Assembly: GCA_024291935.2 (NCBI GenBank)
Contig: CM044309.1
Span: 100,775,628 to 100,839,627, forward strand
Origin: Okapia johnstoni
Lineage: Eukaryota; Chordata; Mammalia; Artiodactyla; Giraffidae
Direction of reading: 5' to 3'
DNA length: 64,000 bases
Positions 55,130 through 64,000 of this stretch are shown piece by piece; positions within the stretch are counted from its first letter, which is position 1; each line of letters opens with the position of its first letter. The position numbers and the translations under genes were made by a program. The notes below the pieces were generated by a model. That model did not search any database, was not told the origin of the DNA, and saw nothing but the letters and a program-made list of their open reading frames with translations.

Positions 55130-55724
55130 TCGTAGGTATGGAATTGCCAATACCTGATAGATATTCATCTATGAAAATGGCAAGTTCATAGGGTTTAACC
55201 TAATATATGCATGGATATTTCTGGAAAGGGCAACCCAAGAAACATAAGAATTGTTCTTAATACTCATATCATTTTGACATTTTTCAACATGATCAGAGTT
55301 AACACTCCTTCTCCCAAATAAAAAGCTATTTACTCTAGCAGACGCAGGAGACCTCTTTCTTATCCCCTCAATCAATAATCTACCTTTTGATTGTACTCTT
55401 CTAGAAATTGTGTCTTCTTCATTTCATAAGAAACTTGTAGGTACTGGAAAGGATCTTAAGAGATTACATACCTAAGTAAACTCATCCTAGTTTAAACAAT
55501 GAAAGAAAGTTACCACTGAAATCTATCTAATATTATACTCCAAAGAGCTTTGGTTTTAATAATTCTATATAACTATCCTTATATAAAAGTGGGTGGGAAT
55601 TGAGAAGAAAAGTCAAGAAATGAAAACAAAATAATATTTTCTGACAGGTACAAAGAAATTTGTGGGGCACTCTGTGTTCGAGACCACAGGCCTAGTGCTT
55701 TGGAAGCCCTAGCCTGCTCTGTGT
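55130..55724. other. Unassigned AT-rich DNA
   Basis: No repeat recognised. A donor-like minus site (TTAG|gtatgt) near 55466 has no convincing partner acceptor. Confidence 0.4.
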
Positions 55725-55737
55725 TGAAATGATTCTT

Positions 55738-55875
55738 TTATTTAAAAATTTTTTATTTGGCTGTGCCCGGTCTTAGTTGTGGCATGTGGGATTTAGTTCC
55801 CTGACCAGAGATTGAACCCAAGCCTCCTGCACTAGAAGCTTGGAGTCTTAGCTACTGGACTACCAGGGTAGTCCC
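55738..55875 (-). mobile_element. CHR-type SINE with perfect TSD
   Basis: Short antisense copy: 'ttatttggctgtgcccggtc', 'gaccagagattgaacccaag', 'ggactaccagggtagtccc'. A perfect 13-bp TSD, TGAAATGATTCTT, at 55725-55737 and 55876-55888. Confidence 0.93.
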
Positions 55876-55888
55876 TGAAATGATTCTT

Positions 55889-56379
55889 GGAAAAGTAATA
55901 ATTAGGAGAATAAGTAATAAAATCCAGAAATTCCCTAACCATCTTCTCTGAAGAAGACAAAGCAATGGAGCCCATCTCACTCTGCCTCCTGATGTTTCCT
56001 CTTATCTGACAGACACACACAAACCACCAAAGTTCCATCTGTTCTTGGACAGAACACTTTCTGGTACCATCACTGCCTTTCCAGGATGTTGCACCTTTCC
56101 CCGACTTCATTTGTGGCTATGAGCAGGAAGTTGCTGCTAAGTCCTTGTTTTAACAAACAGGTGCATCATTACCTGGCACTTAACTAGCTAATTTTCACTT
56201 CCTTGAAGGGGCATACCAGCAAAGAACAGAAATAATGGGAGGGGGACAGGAAATACTGTTGTTAGGATTAGCATGGAGGGAAAAAAATGGCTACCCGCCA
56301 CACAGATTTCTTCACAATCTTGGAGGTAGTTCTTGGACTCCACTAAGCTATTCTTTTATTGAATAGGTACAGGCATCCT
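55889..56379. other. Unassigned DNA
   Basis: No repeat recognised. A 92-codon minus frame (55832-56110) partly overlaps the SINE and is not supported. Confidence 0.4.
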
Positions 56380-56391
56380 AAGACACTGAGG

Positions 56392-56594
56392 TGTTGTTGT
56401 TTAGTGTTGCTAAGTCATGTTACTCTTTCCCCACGGTAGACCGCCAGGCTCCTCTGTCTATGGGATTGTCCAGGCAAGAATACTGGAGTGGGTTGCTATT
56501 TCTTTCTCCAGGGGATCTTCCCGACCCAGGGATTGAACCTGCCTCTCCTACACTGGCAGGTGGATTCTATAACACTGAGCCACCTAGGAAGCTC
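56392..56594 (-). mobile_element. Bov-tA SINE with TSD
   Basis: Antisense: 'gttgttgtttagtgttgcta' to 'actgagccacctaggaagct'. TSD aagacactgagg / aagaaactgagg (one mismatch in 12) at 56380-56391 and 56595-56606. Confidence 0.92.
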
Positions 56595-56606
56595 AAGAAA
56601 CTGAGG

Positions 56607-57675
56607 ATTTAATATTAAATCATGAGGAAAGGCAAATGTTTGTTCCACTATGATTCTGGTAACTTTTTTCTCAGGTATATTCAAATTAGTAGAATGCTCA
56701 AGTGATTTCAGGCTATTTATGAAGTGACAATAATTATTTTTATTTTTCCTAAGAATGAAATTTTCAAAATAGTAAGCACTTAATATAAATTTATGAAATT
56801 AATGCAAATTATTTCTTCTGAGTTATCTCAAACCTTGTCACATACTTATTATGTAACAGCTCTAGAACATTCTTTTCAAAACAAGGCATTTTATTACTTG
56901 TTACATTGCTTCAGCCCTGCTTCATAGTACGCTGTGATTTTTCTTCAAACAATTTCAGTTTCTTTTCTTAAAAAAGCTTTATTTCCCACTTGATTTTTAA
57001 AATTTTATACTAGGTGCCAAAAAAATAAAACAGGTGAATTTTCAAGCCCTAAGATATCTTTACCTAAAACAGCTCAGGCCCTAATAATGTAAGTTGCCCT
57101 TCAGAGGACTAGGCTTCTAGCAGAGTAGGGCCACTCTATGTTTAGGGCACCTAGACACAGACTAAAATAAAAGAAAACATACAAGAAAGATTCTTAAAGC
57201 ACTTTTGTTTCCTTTATACCATCATTATTTATTTCTTTACCCTGAGTTTCTTCATTGCTGTTTGCCCATAGTCTTCTGAAAATTCCCTTCCCTCTCCATA
57301 CCCTGTTTCCCCTCAATCAAAGTACTCTAATACTTTAAACATCCAATTGGAGCTAAAGAGAAAGGCAGGTTGCTACAATAGATACTATCACAAGACTCTC
57401 AAGTTCTGTACAAAAAAGTTCTAATAATATCTATAGCAAACTGTTACGAAACACTATTTGAGGTATAGGATTTTTTTCAAAAGTTCATCTCTAAATACAC
57501 ATAAAAATTAATACAACTTTCTCAGAAATCACACTTCTGTAAGCTATGGCATGAAATATTCTTGCCAATGGAATTCAATATCCTATTTCTTTTTCCCTTT
57601 TAACTTTTTTACTTACTGTCATATTCCTAATGCTTAGAACAATTCCTGGCATATAAGCAGGCAAATATGGACTCC
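56607..57675. other. Unassigned AT-rich DNA
   Basis: No repeat recognised. A minus 34-35-nt open segment near 57246-57280 between a cag and a gtaaag is too weak to call. Confidence 0.35.
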
Positions 57676-57742
57676 AATATTTTTTTAAAAATTTATTTAT
57701 ATTTAATTGAAGCATAATTACTTTATAGTATTGTAAACATAC
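57676..57742 (-). mobile_element. Artiodactyl L1 3' tail, antisense, very short
   Basis: 'ttttttaaaaatttatttat', 'atttaattgaagcataatta' and 'ctttatagtattgtaaac' are the reverse complement of the artiodactyl L1 terminus, about 65 bp only. Confidence 0.6.
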
Positions 57743-58539
57743 TATTCTAAAGTGGTCATTTTTCACATTCTTTCCCCTATAAGTCTACTCATAAAATACT
57801 GCAATGTGATGATTTCTATTATTAATGTTACAGAGAGACCATTAACCAACCAATAAACGGTTAAGCATATAGATTTACAGTTCTGCTGTAGAATCATTTT
57901 ATAGGTTCTGTCCAAATAAAATTTGGCCAATAATATTTAAAGATTCCTTGGTTTAATAATAGTTACAAGTCTGCTTAAATTAAATGCTTTATTTTGAAGG
58001 TATACACACTTAAAAATTACAGTAAAGAAGAAATGAATTTTAGGGATGTACTTTTAATAGCTGGGAGAAATAACAAAACTGTTATCATTCTCTGACATTC
58101 ATTTCTGAATCAGAATTCAACTGTGGAAAAAAATATATTTGTCTGAAGGCAATTCTAATTCAATAAAATTTGTTATTTATTGCTAAGCAAAGATTCAAAA
58201 AAGTCCCTTCTCTTCCCCTAAAATCTTCACAATTTTACAGGGCAGTACTCTAACCAGTTTCTAGACACAAAGAGTATACACTTATCTATGTGGCAATAAT
58301 TTCTTTGCTTTGCTTAGCAAATGAACACTCTTTAAAGCAACACATACTAGGCATATAAATACTATAAGCACCATGTAGTTTATCTGACACTGTAACCACT
58401 TAAAAGAAATACCAGCAGTTTCAAGCCAATGTGTTATATGGTCAAAACAAAATCTATCTTTATTTTCAACAAAATAAATATTGTTATGATGGCTGGATTA
58501 TTAGTAAGTTAGGTAAACTATTTGAAAGTATTGCTAATC
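57743..58539. other. Unassigned AT-rich DNA
   Basis: No repeat or exon recognised before the L1 5' edge at about 58540. That edge is judged by where L1 ORF2 resemblance begins. Confidence 0.4.
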
Positions 58540-59014
58540 GACAAATCAAGGAAGAAATCAAAAAGGAACTCAAAATATGCATAGAAATAAATGAAAATGA
58601 AAACATAACAACCCAAAACCTATGGGATTCAGTAAAAGCAGTGCTAAAGGAAGGTTCACAGCAATACACACTTACCTGAAGAAACAAGAGAAAAATCAAA
58701 TAAATAACCTAACTTTACACCTAAAGTAACTAGAAAAAGAAGAAATGAAGAACCCCAGGATTAGTAGAAGGAAATAAATCATAAAAATTAGAGCAGAAAT
58801 AAATGAAAAAGAAACAAAGAAGACTAAAGCAAAAATCAACAAAACTGAAAACTGGTTTGTTGAGAAGATAAATAAAATAGACAAACCATTAGCTATACTC
58901 ATTAAGAAAAAAAAAGGAGAAGAATCAAATCAACAAAATTAGAAATGAAAATGGAGAAATCACAATGGACAACACAGAAATAGAAAGGATCATAAGCAAC
59001 TATATGCCACTAGA

Positions 59015-59509
59015 ATGGACAACTTGGAAGAAATGGATGAATTCTTAGAAAAGTATAACCTTCCAAAATTGAACCAGGAAGAAATAGAAAATCTTAACAG
59101 ACTTAACACAAGCACGGAAATCGAAACGATAATCAAAAATCTTTCAACAAACAAAAGCCAAGGACCAGATGGCTTCACAGGTGAATTAGATCAAAAATTT
59201 AAAGAGCTCACATCTATCCTACTCAAACTCTTCCAGAAAATTGCAGAGGAAGGTAAACTTCCAAACTCATCCTATGAGGCCACCATCACCCTAATATCAA
59301 AACCAGACAAAGATGTCACAAAAAAAGAAAACTATAGGCCAATATCACTGATGAATATAGATGCAAAAATCCTCAACAAAATTCTAGCAAACAGAATCCA
59401 ACAACATATTAAAAACATCATACATCATGACCAAGTGGGCTTAATCCCAGGGATGCAAGGATTCTTCAAGATTTGCAAAGCAATCAATTTGATACATATA
59501 CCACATTAA
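59015..59509 (+). pseudogene. L1 ORF2 fragment: N-terminal part of reverse transcriptase
   Basis: 164 open codons: [11 protein letters not shown] (about residues 48-58), then [19 protein letters not shown] (about 92-110, RT motif 1 region) and [19 protein letters not shown] stop and frameshift near 59510-59560 separate it from the palm motifs; the AEKAFDK catalytic stretch falls in the break, near 59550. Confidence 0.85.
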
Positions 59510-59649
59510 CAAATTGAAAGATAAAAACCATATGAATATCTCAATAGATGCAGAAAAAGCCTTTGACAAAATTAAATACCCATTTATGATAAAAACTCAC
59601 CAGAAAGCAGGCATAGAAGGAACATACTTCAACATAATAATAGCCATAT

Positions 59650-60147
59650 ATGATAAATCCACAGCAAACATTATTAACCCTCAATGGTGAAAAATTGAAA
59701 GCATTTCCCCTAAAATCAGGAACAAGGCAAGGGTGCCCACTCGCACCACTACTATTCGACACAGTTTTGGTAGTTTTAGCCATAGAAATCAGAGAAGAAA
59801 AAGAAATAAAAGGAATCCAGATTGGAAAAGAAAAAGTAAAACTCTCACTGTTTGCAGATAACATGATCCTCTACATAGAAAACCCTAAAGACACCATAAG
59901 AAAATTACTAGAGCTAATCAATGAATATAGTAAAGTTGCAGAATATAAAATTAATACAAAGAAATGCCTTGCATTCCTATACACTAACAATGAGAAAACA
60001 GAAAGCAAAATTAAGGAAACAATCCCACTCACCATTGCGATGAAAAGAATAAAATACTTAGGAACAAATCTACCTAAAGAAACAAAAGACCTATATACAG
60101 AAAACTATAAAACACTGATGAAAGAAATCAAAGATGACACAAATTGA
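59650..60147 (+). pseudogene. L1 ORF2 fragment: RT palm with catalytic substitution
   Basis: 165 open codons containing [14 protein letters not shown] (about residues 23-36) and FADN at residues 68-71. The family motif is FADD, so the second catalytic Asp is Asn (codon 59860-59862), which should abolish polymerisation. The frame continues into the thumb ([16 protein letters not shown]) and ends at TGA near 60145. Confidence 0.88.
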
Positions 60148-60329
60148 TGGAGAAATATACCATGTTCATGGATCAGAAGAATCAATATAGTGAAAATGAG
60201 TATACTACCTAAAGCAATCTACAGATTCAATACAATCCCTATCAAGCTCCCAACAGCATTTTTCACAGAACTAGAACAGAAGAGCAGCGGCTGCGACGGA
60301 CTGCGCAGAAGCGTGGAGGCTGCGACGGA

Positions 60330-60690
60330 CCGTGCAGAATCGCAGCCAAGAGGAGCTACCTCACGGCCAGCCGAGAGGAGCTACCTGGGCTGGAGGCTGG
60401 GAGCGGTGGCCCAGAGGAACTAGCCCACACCCGAGGCCGGGGGCGGCCGAGAGGAGCTACCTTGGGCCTGAGGCCGGAGGTGGTGGCCCAGAGGAGCTAG
60501 CCAGGGCTGGAGGCCGGGGGCCGTGGCCGAGAGGAGCTACCCTGTGCCTGAGGCCGGGGGAAGTGGCTGAGAGGAGCTACCCTGCACCGGAGGCCAGGGG
60601 CAGCCGAGAGGAGTTACCCCAGGTCCAAGGAGCGGCAGCTGCGTGGACACAGGAGGGCCGAGAGGAGTTACTCCATATTCAAGGTCAGGA
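60330..60690 (+). repeat. Tandem GC-rich units in the BovB 5' region
   Basis: The core 'gagaggagctacc' and variants recur about nine times at roughly 38-55 bp spacing (near 60347, 60371, 60410, 60450, 60490, 60529, 60568, 60606, 60659), each followed by 'gaggccggggg'-type sequence. This is the only strongly CpG-rich tract in the last 20 kb. Its position at the element's 5' end suggests promoter or 5' UTR monomers; function here is inference. Confidence 0.75.
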
Positions 60691-60951
60691 GGGGCCGTCA
60701 TGAGTAGATACCCCTTGTCCAAGGTAAGGAGCAGCAGCTGAACTTTGCTGGAGCAGCCATGAAGTGATACCACACGTCCAAGGTAAGAGAAACCCAAGTA
60801 AGACGGTAGGTGTTGCAAGAGGGCATCAGAGGGCAGACACACTGAAACTATAATCACAGAAAACTAGCCAATCTGATCACACGGACCACAGCCTTGTCTA
60901 TCTCAATGACACTAAGCCAGGCCGTGTGGGGCCACCCAAGACGGATGGGTC

Positions 60952-61485
60952 ATGGTGGAGAGGTCTGACAGAATGTGGTCCACTGGAGAAGGACATGGCA
61001 AACCACTTCAGTATTCTTGCCTTGAGAACCCCATGAACAGTATGAAAAGGCAAAAAGATAGGTCACTGAAAGATGAACTCCCCAGGTCGGTAGGTGCCCA
61101 ATATGCTACTGGAGATCAGTGGAGAAGTAACTCCAGAAAGAATGATGGGATGGAGCCAAAACAAAAACAGTACCCAGCTGTGGATGTGACTGGTGATAGA
61201 AGCAAAGTCCGATGCTGTAAAGAGCAATATTGTATAGGAACCTGGAATGTTAGGTCCATGAATCAAGGCAAATTGGAAGTAGTCAAATAGGAGATGGCAA
61301 GAGTGAACGTCGACATTCTAGGAATCAGTGAACTAAGATGGACTGGAATGGGTGAATTTAACTCAGATGACCATTATATCTACTATTGTGGGCAGGAATC
61401 CCTTAGAAGAAATGGAGTAGCCATAATGGTCAACAAAGAGTCGGAAATGCAGTACTTGGATGCAATCTCAAAAACGACAAAATGA
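60952..61485 (+). pseudogene. BovB ORF fragment: leader and start of endonuclease
   Basis: Two open pieces in one frame (60952-61290 and 61294-61485), separated by a TAG replacing a sense codon. The first ends with CIGTWNVRSMNQGKLEVVK, the start of an APE-type endonuclease. The second holds DILGISELRWTGMG, with the Glu of the endonuclease active site. A one-base loss near 61435 then shifts the frame. Confidence 0.85.
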
Positions 61486-61946
61486 TCTCTGTTCGTTTCC
61501 AAGGCAAACCATTCAATATCACAGTAATCCAAGTCTATGCCCCAACCAGTAACGCCGAAGAAGCTGAACTTGAACAGTTCTATGAAGACCTACAAGACCT
61601 TTTAGAACTAACACCCGAAAAAGAAAGGGACTGGAATGCAAAAGTAGGAAGTCAGGAAACACCTGGTGTAACAGGCAAATTTGACCTTGGAGTACAGAAT
61701 GAAGCAGGGCAAAAGCTAATAGAGTTTTGCCAAGAGAACGCACTGGTCATAGCAGATACCCTCTTCCAACAACACAAGAGAAGACTCTACACATGGACAT
61801 CACCAGATGGTCAACACCGAAATCAGACTGATTATATTCTTTGCAGCCAAAGATGGAGAAGCTCTATACAGTCAGCAAAAGCAAAATTGGGAGCAGACTG
61901 TGGCTCAGATCATGAACTCCTTATGCCAAATTCGGACTTAAATTGA
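61482..61946 (+). pseudogene. BovB endonuclease fragment with internal deletion
   Basis: 154 open codons: ITVIQVYAPTSNAEEAELEQ (about residues 13-32), then an in-frame loss just before RDWNAKVGSQ (about 51-60), where the family has a hydrophobic strand and Gly-Asp-Trp-Asn. Later the domain-ending SDHELL (about 142-147), with the catalytic Asp-His pair, is present. A one-base loss near 61925 ends the frame. Confidence 0.85.
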
Positions 61947-62152
61947 AGAAAGTAGGGAAAACCACTAGTCCATTCAGGTATGACCTAGATCAAATCCCTT
62001 ATGAGTATACAGTAGAAGTGACAAATAGATTTAAGGGACTAGATCTGATAGACAGAGTGCCTGATGAACTATGGACAGAGGTTCGTGGCATTGTACAGGA
62101 GACAGGGATCAAGACCATCCCCAAAGAAAAGAAATGCAAAAAAGCAAAATGA
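61943..62152 (+). pseudogene. BovB linker fragment
   Basis: 69 codons between endonuclease and RT (VGKTTSPFRYDLDQIPYEY, Lys-rich end KEKKCKKAK). It ends at a TGA near 62150 where a Trp codon would be expected. The frame continues in register from about 62153 to the next fragment, which starts at 62318. Confidence 0.8.
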
Positions 62153-62317
62153 CTGTCTGAGAAGGTCTTACAAATAGCTGGGCAAAGAAGAGAAGCAAAA
62201 AGCAAAGGAGAAAAGGAAAGATATTCCCATCTGAATGAAGAGTTCCAAAGAATAGCAAGGAGAGATGATAAAGTCTTCCTCAGTGATCAATGCAAAGAAA
62301 TAGAGGAAAACAACAGA

Positions 62318-63403
62318 ATGGGAAAGACTAGAGATCTCTTCAAGAAAATTAGAGATACCAAGGGAACATTTCATGCAAAGATGGGCTCGATAAAGGACAG
62401 AAATGGTATGGACCTAACAGAAGCAGAAGCTATTAAGAAGAGGTGGCAAGAATACACAGAAGAACTGTACAAAAAAGATCTTCATGACCCAGATAATCAT
62501 GATGGTGTGATCACTCACCTAGAGCCAGACATCTTGGAATGTGAAGTCAAGTGGGCCTTAGAAAGCATTACTATGAACAAAGCTAGTGGAGGTGATGGAA
62601 TTCCAGTTGAGCTATTTCAAACCCTGAAAGATGATGCTGTGAAAGTGCTGCACTCAATATGCCAGCAAATCTGGAAAACTCAGCAGTGGCCACAGGACTG
62701 GCAAAGGTCAGTTTTCACTCCAATCCCAAAGAAAGGCAATGCCAAAGAATGCTCAAACTACCACACAATTGCACTCATCTCACATGCTAGTAAAGTAATG
62801 CTCAAAATTCTCCAAGCCAGGCTTAGAGAACTTCCAGATGTTCAAGCTGGTTTTAGAAAAGGCAGAGGAAGCAGAGATCAAATTGCGAACATCTGCTGGA
62901 TCATCGAAAAAGAAAGAGAGTTTCAGAAAACCATCTATTTCTGCTTTATTGACTATTCCAAAGCCTTTGACTGTGTGGATCACAATAAACTGTGGAAAAT
63001 TCTGAAAAAGATGGGAATATCAGACCATCTGACCTGTCTCTTAAGAAACCTGTATGCAGGTCAGGAAGCAACAGTTAGAACTGGACATGGAACAACACAC
63101 TGGTTCCAAATAGGAAACGGAGTACGTCAAGGCTGTATATTGTCAACCTGCTTATTTAACTTATATGCAGAGTACATCATGAGAAACGCTGGGCTGGAAG
63201 AAACACAAGCTGGAATCAAGATTGCTGGGAGAAATATCAATAACCTCAGCTATGCAGATGACACCACCCTTATGGCAGAAAGCGAAGAAGAACTAAAGAG
63301 CCTCTTGATGAAAGTGAAAGAGGAGAGTGAAAAGTTGGCTAAAAGCTCAACATTCAGAAAACTAAGATCATGGCATCTGGTCCCATCACTTCATGGCAAA
63401 TAG
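62318..63403 (+). pseudogene. BovB reverse transcriptase fragment, catalytic motifs present
   Basis: 361 open codons, the longest coding relic in the window. RT motifs in order: GGDGIPVELFQ (about residues 90-100), FIDYSKAFDCVDH (from residue 210; Asp212 is the first catalytic Asp), VRQGC (269-273) and YADDT (312-316). All three catalytic Asp are intact. A five-residue in-frame deletion near 62828 removes part of the finger region, and the frame is lost near 63335, so the last ~20 residues are out of frame. Inactive as part of a broken ORF. Confidence 0.9.
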
Positions 63404-63888
63404 ATGGGGAAACAGTGGAAACAGTGTCAGACTTTATTCTTTTGGGCTCCAAAATCACTGCTGGTGGTGACTGCAGCCATGAAATTAAAAGACGTTTATG
63501 CCTTGGAAGGAAGGTTATGGCCAACCTAGATAGCATATTTAAAAGCAGAGACATTACTTTGCCAACAAAGGTCCGTCTAGTCAAGGCTATGGTTTTTCCA
63601 GTGGTCACGTATGGATGTGAGAGTTGGATGGTGAAGAAAGATGAGTGCCGCAGAATTGATGCTTTTGAACTGTGGTGTTGGAGAAGACTCTTGAGAGTCC
63701 TTTGGACTGCACGGAGATCCAACCAGTCCATCCTAAAGGAGATCAGTCCTGGGTGTTCACTGGAAGGACTGATGTTGAAGCTGAAACTCCAATACTTTGG
63801 CCACCTCATGCGAAGAGTTGACTCATTGGAAAAGACCCTGATGCTGAGAAGATTGGGGTCAGGAGGAGAAGGGGATGACAGAGGATAA
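63370..63888 (+). pseudogene. BovB C-terminal fragment
   Basis: 172 codons of the post-RT region (GETVETVSDFILLGSKI, RRLLRVLWTARRSNQSIL, LQYFGHLMRRVDSLEK). The frame is lost again near 63850-63870, so the basic C-terminus is replaced by an out-of-frame tail ending at 63888. Its 5' end overlaps the previous fragment in another frame. Confidence 0.88.
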
Positions 63889-64000
63889 GATGGTTGGATG
63901 GCATCACTGACTCGATGGACATGGGTTTGGGTAAACTCCAGGAGTTGGTGATGGAAAGGGAGGCCTGGCATGCTGCGATTCATGGGGTTGCAAAGAGTTG

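Larger units (their letters stand above)
58540..60277 (+). mobile_element. L1 LINE, 5'-truncated, split by BovB
   Basis: Sense L1 ORF2 from 'cgacaaatcaaggaagaaat' to 'cacagaactagaac', covering the end of the linker, the reverse transcriptase and part of the following domain. It stops abruptly where the GC-rich BovB 5' region starts. Its remaining 3' part should lie beyond position 64000. Its 3' flank and TSD are therefore not visible. Confidence 0.9.
60278..64000 (+). mobile_element. BovB (RTE) LINE, near full length, open at window end
   Basis: A sense BovB of at least 3.7 kb. It comprises a GC-rich 5' region with tandem motifs (60278-60690), a leader ('caaggtaagagaaacccaag', 'ggtaggtgttgcaagagggc'), the endonuclease-plus-RT ORF, and the 3' end reaching 'catggggttgcaaagagttg' at the window edge. 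It inserted in the L1, so it is younger than that element. Coding is broken by an in-frame TAG at 61288-61290, frameshifts near 61435, 61925, 63335 and 63860, a TGA near 62150, and two in-frame deletions (near 61625 and 62828). Confidence 0.93.

Noticed and set aside
58660..58682. Minus-strand donor-like 'cacttacct'
   Set aside because: It lies inside the L1 ORF2 sequence in sense orientation.
1..64000. CRISPR arrays, operons, riboswitches, phage or plasmid genes
   Set aside because: The regularly recurring blocks are dispersed ruminant SINEs in both orientations; the window is vertebrate nuclear DNA throughout.

Overview
The window is nuclear DNA of a ruminant, most likely a bovid. It is saturated with repeats found together only in that group: BovB (RTE) LINEs, Bov-tA and Bov-A2 SINEs whose Bov-A part comes from BovB, CHR-type tRNA-Glu SINEs, and artiodactyl L1 tails ending in a recognisable 'caattaaa' 3' terminus. 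Beneath these lie older mammalian repeats (MIR, L2, L1M/HAL1, Tigger1, MER5). I see no bacterial, plasmid, phage or CRISPR sequence, no functional RNA gene and no complete protein-coding gene. Most open frames are chance frames in SINEs or decayed retrotransposon ORFs.

Layout. 1-13.8 kb: SINEs scattered over an old L2/MIR/L1M background, including a 5S rRNA retropseudogene near 5.1 kb and a CHR SINE that carries a BovB fragment near 11.3 kb. 13.8-15.0 kb: a truncated antisense BovB with an internal duplication. 15-25 kb: SINEs, a MIR/Bov-tA/Bov-A2 nest, a deleted Tigger1 transposon and a HAL1/L1M relic. 25.8-29.7 kb: the longest repeat-poor, GC-richer stretch, with one splice-flanked open segment and a GC-box cluster but no demonstrable gene. 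30-39 kb: SINE-rich again. 40.2-42.2 kb: a 2-kb 5'-truncated L1 with target-site duplication (TSD).

42.3-48.8 kb, minus strand: the best evidence for a host gene. A 242-nt open segment with a good splice acceptor and a stop at 44704-44945 looks like a terminal coding exon followed by a repeat-free 3' UTR. Two smaller splice-flanked segments lie upstream (47.1 and 48.8 kb), one of them phase-compatible. I could not name the gene.

49-58.5 kb: AT-rich, intron- or intergenic-like DNA with MIR, L2, L1M and a few SINEs. It includes a 29-bp 'SINE head' between perfect 15-bp repeats. 58.5-64 kb: a 5'-truncated sense L1 split by a nearly full-length sense BovB that runs off the window end. Both have recognisable reverse transcriptase domains, and both are inactivated by stops, frameshifts or a catalytic substitution.

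These elements do not form a pathway. The functional link is parasitism: the Bov-tA/Bov-A2 tails share the BovB 3' end and were presumably mobilised by BovB-type reverse transcriptase, while CHR SINEs and the 5S copy carry A-rich tails and TSDs. All family names come from memory of consensus sequences, without a database search. Boundaries without a TSD are good to about 5-20 bp. No previously undescribed system is evident.
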